From Terrisporobacter petrolearius (GTDB lineage Bacteria > Bacillota > Clostridia > Peptostreptococcales > Peptostreptococcaceae): 32,525 nucleotides of DNA. Position numbers and translations under genes: made by a program. The stretch covers positions 1 through 32,525 of the forward strand of contig NZ_JAHZMO010000040.1 of assembly GCF_020748185.1 (NCBI RefSeq), written 5' to 3'. The stretch's first letter is position 1, and each line of letters opens with the position of its first letter. The notes beneath the pieces are model-generated. The model ran no database searches and was not told the origin of the DNA. It was given only the letters and a program-made list of their open reading frames with translations. Below are positions 26,220 through 32,525 of this stretch, piece by piece.

Positions 26220-26250
26220 AAAAATATAAGCACCTATAAATAGATGCTTA
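26220..26250 (-). terminator. Terminator after coaBC
   Basis: On minus the stem TAAGCATCTAT pairs with ATAGGTGCTTA (one T-G wobble), two-base loop, then TATTTTTAAG. It begins 4 bases after the coaBC stop. Confidence 0.85.
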
Positions 26251-26253
26251 CTT

Positions 26254-27450
26254 TTACAATAATGATTTTACTTTATCTAATATAACATTTGCAACTTCAT
26301 CCTTTTTCATTTGAGGATATTTATTTATGTTGCCTTCTCTGTCAATTATTTTTACTATATTTGTATCAGTCCCAAAGCCTGCACCCTTTTCTGTTAGGTC
26401 ATTAGCAACAATAAAGTCTAAGTTTTTCTTATTAACTTTACCTTTGGCGTTTTCAATAAGGTCATTAGTTTCAGCAGCAAATCCCACTAAAATTTTATCT
26501 TTTTTAATTTTTCCCAGTTCATAGGCAATATCCTTATTTCTACCTAATTCTATAACTAAATCATCATTACTTTTTTTTATTTTTTTATTACTATAAGTCT
26601 TAGGTTTATAATCTGCAACAGCTGCGCTTTTTATTATAACTTGATTTTCATCGAAATTGTCTATAATTGCATTATACATATCTTCAGCAGATTGAATTTT
26701 TATTAGTTTTTTTATGTTAGATGGTGGGTCTATATTTGTTGGCCCACTAACTAAAGTTACATCTGCTCCTCTATTAGCAGCTATTTTTGCAATAGCATAT
26801 CCCATTTTTCCTGTAGATCTATTAGTTATATACCTTACTGGGTCAATACTTTCTACTGTAGGTCCAGCAGTTATTAATATTTTTTTACCCTGTAGGTCTT
26901 TATCTTCATTGTTAAACAGTTCTATCACTTTATTAACAATAACTTCTGGAGAAGCAAGTTTTCCTTCTCCTTCATCACCACAAGCAAGTCTACCACTTTC
27001 TGGGTTAACGAAATTATAACCTAATTCTTTTAATGTATTAATATTTCTTTGAAGAATGGGATTTTTGTACATATTAGTATTCATAGCAGGTGCTATAAGT
27101 ACTTTCCCTGTAGTTGCCATAACTGTAGTTGTTAACATATCATCACATATACCATTTGCTACTTTTCCAATTACATTTGCAGTAGCTGGAGCAATTAAAA
27201 ATATATCAGCTTTTTTTGCTAAAGATATATGTTCAACATCCCAAGTTTTTGGTTCTTCAAACATATCACTTACTACATAATTTTGACTTAATGATTGAAA
27301 AGTTAGAGGTGTAACAAATTCAGTTGCACCCTTAGTCATAATTACATGAACATTTGCATTTAGTTTTTTTAATCTGCTTACAATATCGCATGCTTTGTAT
27401 GCTGCTATTCCACCACTAACACCAATTACTACAGTTTTATTCTTTAACAT
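26254..27450 (-). CDS. coaBC: Bifunctional phosphopantothenoylcysteine decarboxylase/synthetase
   Basis: Two successive steps of coenzyme A synthesis. The N-terminal CoaC flavoprotein half (about 1-180) has VIGVSGGIAAYKA, the conserved His in VEHISLAKKAD, and PAMNTNMY. The C-terminal CoaB half starts at ILITAGPTVESIDPVRYITN and has FGVGFAAET-like GFAAETND and AAVADYKPK. It is 398 residues, normal. The ribosome site GAGGAG overlaps the end of rpoZ, three bases before the start. CoaD, the next enzyme, is also in this window. Confidence 0.96.
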   Translation of the reverse strand: MLKNKTVVIGVSGGIAAYKACDIVSRLKKLNANVHVIMTKGATEFVTPLTFQSLSQNYVVSDMFEEPKTWDVEHISLAKKADIFLIAPATANVIGKVANGICDDMLTTTVMATTGKVLIAPAMNTNMYKNPILQRNINTLKELGYNFVNPESGRLACGDEGEGKLASPEVIVNKVIELFNNEDKDLQGKKILITAGPTVESIDPVRYITNRSTGKMGYAIAKIAANRGADVTLVSGPTNIDPPSNIKKLIKIQSAEDMYNAIIDNFDENQVIIKSAAVADYKPKTYSNKKIKKSNDDLVIELGRNKDIAYELGKIKKDKILVGFAAETNDLIENAKGKVNKKNLDFIVANDLTEKGAGFGTDTNIVKIIDREGNINKYPQMKKDEVANVILDKVKSLL

Positions 27451-27453
27451 AAC

Positions 27454-27714
27454 TTACTCCTCGATTAATTTACTTTGTTCTTCTGCATGTAATGCTTCTT
27501 GTATTTCTATTTCTTCTTCAGTTAATAATCTATAAGTTATTTTTCCTTCTGATATTTCTTCAGTAGCGAGCATTACTGGTTTACCTTTGTTTATTTTACT
27601 CTCAAGGTATGGATCACTTCCATCAACTATTTCTCTTGCCCTTTTTGCTACTGTTCCTACTAAATAATATCTGTTGTCTATTTTTGTTAATACTTCATTT
27701 ATAGATGGTTTCAT
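27454..27714 (-). CDS. rpoZ: RNA polymerase omega subunit
   Basis: Small subunit that helps assemble the beta-prime subunit. The protein is 86 residues with the family pattern near the N-terminus: NRYYLVGTVAKRAREI. The position between gmk and coaBC is diagnostic. TAAGGAGGAATT lies before the ATG and overlaps the gmk stop (one base gap), so translation is coupled. Confidence 0.95.
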   Translation of the reverse strand: MKPSINEVLTKIDNRYYLVGTVAKRAREIVDGSDPYLESKINKGKPVMLATEEISEGKITYRLLTEEEIEIQEALHAEEQSKLIEE

Positions 27715-27715
27715 T

Positions 27716-28342
27716 TTATAATTCCTCCTTAAATTTTCTTATTATTTCATCTTCATATCTTGCAGCTTTATTTTTTTCAGCGCTTATAATATTTTCAATT
27801 TCTATTGCAGCTTCAACTTCTCTATTAGTTTCGTTGAAAATAAAATAGTTATAATCTTTAATTTGTTTGATTTCTTCTAAAGCACAACTTAATCTTTCTT
27901 GCATTTGCTCTTCAGTTTCTGTTCCTCTAGAAGACAATCTGCTTTGTAATTCGCTAAGAGTTGGCGGTAAGACAAATATTAAAATTGCATCTGGGTAAAT
28001 TTGCTTTACTTGTCTTGCTCCTTGCATTTCTATTTCAAGAACAACATCTTGTCCTTTTTCTAAACACTCCATAACTGGTCCTTTTGGGGTTCCATAGAAG
28101 TTACTATAAGTCTTTGCATATTCTAAAAACTCATTTTTACTTATCATATCGTTGAACTTTTCATGAGTTAGGAAAAAGTAGTTTGCACCTTCAACTTCTC
28201 CAGTTCTAGGTTGTCTAGTTGTCGCTGATACAGAAAGTTTTAAATCTTGATTTCTGTTCATTAATACTTTACAAATTGTGCCTTTGCCTGCACCAGATGG
28301 CCCCGATACAACTAATAAAAGACCTTTCTTGTTTATAACCAT
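27716..28342 (-). CDS. gmk: Guanylate kinase
   Basis: Phosphorylates GMP to GDP. The protein is 208 residues: P-loop SGPSGAGKGT (13-22), TTRQPRTGEVEGANYFF for GMP binding, and IFVLPPTLSELQSRLSSRGTE as lid. AAAGGATG lies before the ATG. It heads gmk-rpoZ-coaBC. In Bacillus the small gene remA lies between yicC and gmk; here the gap is only 67 bases and holds no gene. Confidence 0.97.
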   Translation of the reverse strand: MVINKKGLLLVVSGPSGAGKGTICKVLMNRNQDLKLSVSATTRQPRTGEVEGANYFFLTHEKFNDMISKNEFLEYAKTYSNFYGTPKGPVMECLEKGQDVVLEIEMQGARQVKQIYPDAILIFVLPPTLSELQSRLSSRGTETEEQMQERLSCALEEIKQIKDYNYFIFNETNREVEAAIEIENIISAEKNKAARYEDEIIRKFKEEL

Positions 28343-28384
28343 TAATATTTCATCCTTTCAACTTATCTATTAGTATTATACATT

Positions 28385-28393
28385 TTTATAGCA
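28385..28393 (-). promoter_or_regulatory. Possible extended -10 promoter of gmk
   Basis: On minus, TGC-TATAAA about 45 bases before gmk, without a good -35. It sits inside a perfect dyad TAGTATTA/TAATACTA (28371-28378, 28405-28412), which overlaps the yicC stop. Confidence 0.3.
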
Positions 28394-28409
28394 TTTATCA
28401 CATTTAATA

Positions 28410-29291
28410 CTACTCAATGTTTTGTATCTGTTCTCTAATTTTTTCTAATTCACTTTTAACTTCTACTACTAAATTAGTTATTTTTATATTAGATGATTTT
28501 GAACCTGTTGTATTAACCTCTCTATTCATTTCTTGAATTAAGAAATCAATTTTTCTACCTATAGAGTCATTTTTCACTACAGTATTTTTAAGTTGTTCAA
28601 TATGACTTCTAAATCTAACAATTTCTTCTGTTATAGAGCTTTTATCTGCGAATATTGCAACTTCTTGGGCTAATCTATTTTCATCTACTATACTTGGATT
28701 TTCTAATATTTCACCAATTCTAGTATTTAACTTTTCTTTATATTCATCTACAATAGTATTTGAGTATTTCTCTATCTCATCTACTAAACCATTTAATACG
28801 TCACATCTTTTCAACGTATCCTCTGCAAGCTTTTTACCTTCTTCTTGTCTCATTTGACCAAGTTTTTCTAATGTAATATCAAGTGCTTCTTTTAACATGC
28901 TCCAGTATAAATCTTCATCTTCTTCTTTTTCCTCACATTTTACAATATCAGAAAATTTCGCCACACTCATAACACTTATGTCATCTTGTAAATCGTATTT
29001 TTCTTTTATTTCTTTTAAAATATTTACGTATTGAGTAGCCAATTTATCATCGAATTTTAAGTTTACATCCTCAGAACCGATTAAGTCAAGCTTTATATAT
29101 AAATCTACTCTTCCTCTTTTTACAAAATTTTTTACGTAATTTCTTATTTTATCTTCTAAAAAAGATATCTTTCTGGGTAGGCGTACATTTATATCACAAT
29201 ATTTATGATTTATAGTTTTACACTCTACTAAAAAATGATAATTATCATTTTTAAATTCTCCCCTACCAAAACCTGTCATGCTTATAGCCAT
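28410..29291 (-). CDS. yicC: YicC/YloC family endoribonuclease
   Basis: YicC-type proteins form a recently recognised ribonuclease family; E. coli YicC affects small-RNA stability. From the ATG at 29291 (GGAGGT upstream) it is 293 residues starting MAISMTGFGRGEF, the family signature, and ends in the DUF1732 region with FLIQEMNREVNTTGSKS. A longer frame 16 codons upstream overlaps dapF and lacks a ribosome site. It lies 4 bases after dapF. Confidence 0.93.
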   Translation of the reverse strand: MAISMTGFGRGEFKNDNYHFLVECKTINHKYCDINVRLPRKISFLEDKIRNYVKNFVKRGRVDLYIKLDLIGSEDVNLKFDDKLATQYVNILKEIKEKYDLQDDISVMSVAKFSDIVKCEEKEEDEDLYWSMLKEALDITLEKLGQMRQEEGKKLAEDTLKRCDVLNGLVDEIEKYSNTIVDEYKEKLNTRIGEILENPSIVDENRLAQEVAIFADKSSITEEIVRFRSHIEQLKNTVVKNDSIGRKIDFLIQEMNREVNTTGSKSSNIKITNLVVEVKSELEKIREQIQNIE

Positions 29292-29295
29292 ATTA

Positions 29296-30129
29296 TTATA
29301 CCTCCAAAATTCCTTCGCATATTTTTTCTGCTCTTCCACTCATATAAGCTTTTTCATCAACTAAATCTATTTTTATACTGCCACCTTCAGAAATAACATT
29401 CACACTTTTACATACTTTGTTTAAATAATTACTTATAATAACTGATGCTGTCATTCCTGTACCACAACCTAATGTATATCCACAACCTCTTTCCCATGTT
29501 CTAACAAATATGTTTGATTCATCTATAACTTTCACAAAATTCACATTAGTATTTTTTACAAAAATTTCATGTTTTTCTATTAATGGTCCATATTTATGTA
29601 TATCTTCCATGTTTATCTCGTCTACAAAAACAACTGTATGAGGAACTCCCATCAACATAGAGCTAATAGTAAATTCTTTATCTAAGATTTGAATATTCTC
29701 ATTTATGAAAACTTCTTTTTTTGTGTTAACAGGTATATCACCAGATTTAAAACTTCCGTTACCCATATTAACTGTGATTGTATCTATTTTATTGTCATTA
29801 GTGTTAATCTTTATCCTTTTTATGCCATCTAATGTATAAACATTAAATTCTTCTTTTTTAATTATATTATTGTCATAAACAAATTTAACAAAACATCTAA
29901 GTCCATTTCCACACATAGATGCACGACTTCCATCAGAATTATAGTATACCATTTCTATATCCGCCACATTACTATTTTTTACAATTAGTAAACCATCAGC
30001 TCCAACTGAAAATTTTCTATGGCAAACCTTCTTTGCTAATTTACCGTAGTTGTCACTTGCTACACTGTCATTTCTGCCATCAATTGCTATGAAGTCATTA
30101 CCTATACCTTGTAATTTCCAAAACTTCAT
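29296..30129 (-). CDS. dapF: Diaminopimelate epimerase
   Basis: Converts LL- to meso-diaminopimelate for lysine and peptidoglycan. The protein is 277 residues. Catalytic cysteines are Cys73 in SMCGNGLRC and Cys222 in GYTLGCGTGM; GNDFIAID near the start is conserved. AGGGGAGA precedes the ATG. It forms a unit with yicC; other dap genes are not present here. Confidence 0.96.
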   Translation of the reverse strand: MKFWKLQGIGNDFIAIDGRNDSVASDNYGKLAKKVCHRKFSVGADGLLIVKNSNVADIEMVYYNSDGSRASMCGNGLRCFVKFVYDNNIIKKEEFNVYTLDGIKRIKINTNDNKIDTITVNMGNGSFKSGDIPVNTKKEVFINENIQILDKEFTISSMLMGVPHTVVFVDEINMEDIHKYGPLIEKHEIFVKNTNVNFVKVIDESNIFVRTWERGCGYTLGCGTGMTASVIISNYLNKVCKSVNVISEGGSIKIDLVDEKAYMSGRAEKICEGILEV

Positions 30130-30200
30130 TCATATCTCCCCTTTTATACAAACAGTTCTAACTTCATATTATACAATATTTTTTTAAAAAAATAAATATG

Positions 30201-30220
30201 AATAAGTCTCTTACCTTATT
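30201..30220 (-). terminator. Weak terminator-like hairpin after the TfoX-C gene
   Basis: Six-base-pair stem AATAAG/CTTATT with an eight-base loop, followed on minus by CATATTTATTTTTTT. Confidence 0.4.
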
Positions 30221-30232
30221 ATATAATAATTC

Positions 30233-30499
30233 TTATAAATTATTTTTATCATAATTTTGCTTAAATTCTTTTAAGTCCTTCTTAATACTTTCATCTAAGT
30301 CATGCCATTTAATATTTCTTATAGCCCCTTCTAAGGCGCATAGACGATTTAAGCAAGCACTTTCGTCTATATTTTTAATTTTTATCCAAGCTTTTTTACT
30401 TCCTATTTCCCATAGACTTTCAATGCTATTTATTCCAACCTCATTTAACTGTTTTTCTAATACTTTTCCTATATTAAGTAGTTTACTTAACTCTCCCAT
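30233..30499 (-). CDS. TfoX C-terminal domain protein
   Basis: Protein of 88 residues matching only the C-terminal half of TfoX/Sxy, a helix-hairpin-helix-like region: LSKLLNIGKVLEKQLNEVGI and LCALEGAIRNIKW. TfoX is a competence regulator in Proteobacteria, but stand-alone C-terminal domains in Firmicutes have no proven role, and competence should not be inferred. GGAGGTGAAGAA precedes the ATG. It is divergent from rqcH. Confidence 0.82.
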   Translation of the reverse strand: MGELSKLLNIGKVLEKQLNEVGINSIESLWEIGSKKAWIKIKNIDESACLNRLCALEGAIRNIKWHDLDESIKKDLKEFKQNYDKNNL

Positions 30500-30531
30500 T
30501 TCTTCACCTCCAACATTTCTTCTTAGTTATA

Positions 30532-30559
30532 ATTTTATTGTATTTTCATATTTATGCAA
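30532..30559 (-). promoter_or_regulatory. Promoter of the TfoX-C gene
   Basis: On minus, TTGCAT (30559-30554), 16 bases, TAAAAT (30537-30532), 33 bases before the start. Confidence 0.6.
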
Positions 30560-30568
30560 AACTTTATG

Positions 30569-30596
30569 TTCCCACTATTCACATCTTGGTTATAAT
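30569..30596 (+). promoter_or_regulatory. Promoter of rqcH
   Basis: Perfect -10 TATAAT (30591-30596) with TTCCCA (30569-30574) as a four-of-six -35 at 16 bases. The leader contains a small dyad ATAAGT/ACTTAT. Confidence 0.5.
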
Positions 30597-30639
30597 ATGT
30601 AATAATAAGTTTATTACTTATGTTTGAAAGGAGAGTATT

Positions 30640-32424
30640 ATGGCATTAGATGGTTTAGTTATTCATAGCTTGGCTTACGAGCTTAGCACAAGGCTTGTAG
30701 GCGGTAAAATTGATAAAGTTCATCAACCAGAAAATGATGAATTAATCTTATATATAAGAAACAATAAAGAAAACTTTAAATTAATATTAAGTTCTAGTGC
30801 ATCAAACCCTAGAGTTTATATAGCCAATAATTATAAAAAAGAAAATCCAATAAAGGCACCAATGTTTTGCATGTTATTTAGAAAGTACATACAAGGTGGT
30901 ATAGTTACAGCAATCTCTCAAGTTGATTTTGAAAGAATAATAAAAATCAGTGTTGAATCTTTCGATGAATTAAAGGAAAAAACAACAAAAGATATTTATA
31001 TTGAAATAATGGGAAGACATAGTAATATAATTTTAACTCAAAACAACAAAATAATAGATTCTATAAAAAGAATTCCTCCTAGTATAAGTAGAGTTCGTCA
31101 GTTGCTTCCTAATATGACTTATGAACTTCCACCAGCACAAGATAAGATTAATCCTGTAAAAGGAGCATCTATAAAAAGTTTTATCAATACTTTGAGAGAG
31201 TTCGATGGTCCCATATATAAAGGTATCTACACTAAATTTTTAGGTATAAGTCCTTCTGTATCTAAAGAAATTTGTTACAGATCTAATTTAAACCCTAATG
31301 ACAAAGCAGAGGATAAAACTCGTGATGAATTATCTATTTTATATAAAGTTTTTTCTGATTTATTTACTAAAATAAAAAACGACAACTATGATCCTTGCAT
31401 CGCTATAGATGAAAATATAGATAAAGTAATTGATTTTAGTTGTATTGATCTTACCTTCTTAACAGGAAACAAGTTCATAAAAAATGATTCTATATCCCAA
31501 ATTATTGAGGATTACTACAAAACTAAAGATTTTAAAGATAGAGTTCATCAAAAAACTTCGGATTTGAGAAAAAGTATTTCTATTAAATTAGATAGACTTT
31601 ATCATAAACAAAAGAAAATAGAAAAAGAATTAAGAGATGCAGATAATGCTGATGAATTTAAAGTAAAAGGAGAATTACTTACTTCATATATATACATGAT
31701 AGAAAAAGGTATGGAAAGTGTAGAAGTAGCAAACTTCTACGATGAAAACTATTCAAATATAACAATACCTTTAAATAAAAATTTAACCCCTTCTGAAAAT
31801 GCTCAAAAATATTTTAAAAAATACAGCAAATTAAAAACAGCAAAAATAGAATTAACTTCTCAAATTGCTATTTGTAATGAGGAAATTGAGTATTTGGAAA
31901 ATATAATGCTTGGAATTGAAAACTGCGAAAATCTGGATGAATTAGCAGATATTAAAGACGAATTAATCAAATTAGGATATGCTAAAGCTCCTTACAGATA
32001 CAAGGCAAAAAAAGATATCGATCTTACAACAAAACCTAATCAGTTTACATCTTCTGATGGATTTACAATTTTAGTTGGAAAAAATAATAAACAAAATGAT
32101 TATTTAACATTAAGAATTGCTGATCCAGAAGATATTTGGATGCATACTAAAAATATACCTGGCTCTCATGTTATTGTTAAATGCGCAGGAAAAAAAGTAC
32201 CTGATGAAACATTATATGAAGCTGCCATGCTTGCAGCCTTTTATAGCAAAGGCAGAATGTCTTCTCAAGTTCCTGTAGATTACACTATGAAAAAACATGT
32301 AAAAAAACCTAGTGGATCAAAACCTGGTATGGTTATTTATGAAACTAATAGCACAATTTATGTTACTCCAACAGAAGAAATAATAGTAAAATTAAATAAC
32401 GGGACTGTAGGTAGATTTGTGTAA
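30640..32424 (+). CDS. rqcH: Ribosome quality control protein RqcH (NFACT family)
   Basis: Binds stalled 50S subunits with peptidyl-tRNA and directs C-terminal alanine tailing for degradation; also long called FbpA, fibronectin-binding protein. The protein is 594 residues. The NFACT-N domain (MALDGLVIHSLAYEL) holds an acidic-Arg pair, Glu98-Arg99, at the place of Asp97-Arg98 of B. subtilis by my hand alignment. HhH and coiled-coil regions follow (about 300-440), then NFACT-R with DPEDIWMHTKNIPGSHVIVK. AAAGGAGAG precedes the ATG. It is transcribed from its own promoter, divergent from the TfoX-C gene. Confidence 0.93.
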   Translation: MALDGLVIHSLAYELSTRLVGGKIDKVHQPENDELILYIRNNKENFKLILSSSASNPRVYIANNYKKENPIKAPMFCMLFRKYIQGGIVTAISQVDFERIIKISVESFDELKEKTTKDIYIEIMGRHSNIILTQNNKIIDSIKRIPPSISRVRQLLPNMTYELPPAQDKINPVKGASIKSFINTLREFDGPIYKGIYTKFLGISPSVSKEICYRSNLNPNDKAEDKTRDELSILYKVFSDLFTKIKNDNYDPCIAIDENIDKVIDFSCIDLTFLTGNKFIKNDSISQIIEDYYKTKDFKDRVHQKTSDLRKSISIKLDRLYHKQKKIEKELRDADNADEFKVKGELLTSYIYMIEKGMESVEVANFYDENYSNITIPLNKNLTPSENAQKYFKKYSKLKTAKIELTSQIAICNEEIEYLENIMLGIENCENLDELADIKDELIKLGYAKAPYRYKAKKDIDLTTKPNQFTSSDGFTILVGKNNKQNDYLTLRIADPEDIWMHTKNIPGSHVIVKCAGKKVPDETLYEAAMLAAFYSKGRMSSQVPVDYTMKKHVKKPSGSKPGMVIYETNSTIYVTPTEEIIVKLNNGTVGRFV

Positions 32425-32449
32425 AACAAACTTACCTACAGTCTTTTTT
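32403..32449 (+). terminator. Terminator of rqcH overlapping its last codons
   Basis: Stem GACTGTAGGTA (32403-32413) with TACCTACAGTC (32433-32443) then six T. The 5' arm is coding and the stop codon is in the loop. A competing pair AAACTTACC/GGTAAGTTT (32428-32436, 32462-32470) shares four bases with the 3' arm. Confidence 0.8.
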
Positions 32450-32507
32450 GTATGTAAAACTGGTAAGTTTGGAATAATATTCATATTAAACTTTTGGAGG
32501 TATTAAA

Positions 32508-32525
32508 ATGAAAAATAAAAAAGAA
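32508..32525 (+). CDS. Start of a further gene, truncated by the window
   Basis: ATG at 32508 has TTGGAGGT eight bases upstream; six codons, MKNKKE, are visible. It is too short to identify. Confidence 0.6.

Overview
The window is very AT-rich. Its gene content and order match a clostridial genome, most likely Peptostreptococcaceae. Supporting signs are the sporulation genes (spoVM, ylbJ), cysteine-type (zinc) L28 and L32, strong AGGAGG ribosome-binding sites, and a long block in the order known from the Bacillus yloC-to-yloV region. The species cannot be fixed from sequence alone. Nearly all genes lie on the minus strand; tmcAL, ylbJ, rpmB and rqcH are on plus, plus a gene start at the right edge.

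Layout from left to right. Positions 1-122 look like the end of an insertion element, with the first codons of its transposase. Then come plsX, rpmF, a YceD-family gene and ackA on minus. tmcAL and ylbJ on plus converge on a minus-strand operon, recG-rsmD-coaD-(coiled-coil gene). Next are fakA/yloV and an Asp23-family gene on minus, a divergent rpmB on plus, and a 25-codon spoVM on minus that is shorter than usual gene-calling limits. The minus strand continues with rsgA-rpe-thiN, rsmB-rlmN-prpC-prkC, priA-def-fmt-DUF116-metallopeptidase, gmk-rpoZ-coaBC and dapF-yicC. A small TfoX-C gene follows, then rqcH on plus. Intrinsic terminators delimit most of these units, so the transcription map can be read fairly well.

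Functional themes: lipid precursor supply (PlsX and FakA both act on acyl-phosphate), acetate metabolism (AckA next to TmcAL, which uses acetate to modify tRNA-Met), and translation from start to rescue (Fmt, Def, L28, L32, RsmB, RsmD, RsgA, RlmN, YceD, RqcH). Others are cofactor synthesis (CoaD, CoaBC, ThiN), Ser/Thr phospho-signalling (PrkC/PrpC), replication restart and repair (PriA, RecG), and sporulation.

This is mostly ordinary housekeeping DNA, and I found no convincing new multi-gene system. The observations most worth a second look are the hidden spoVM, a 43-bp-period repeat that duplicates the 5' end of priA, dyad elements at several promoters, a tandem repeat in the thiN terminator, two mutually exclusive hairpins after rqcH, the repetitive PrkC tail, and the conserved but poorly understood DUF116 and coiled-coil genes.
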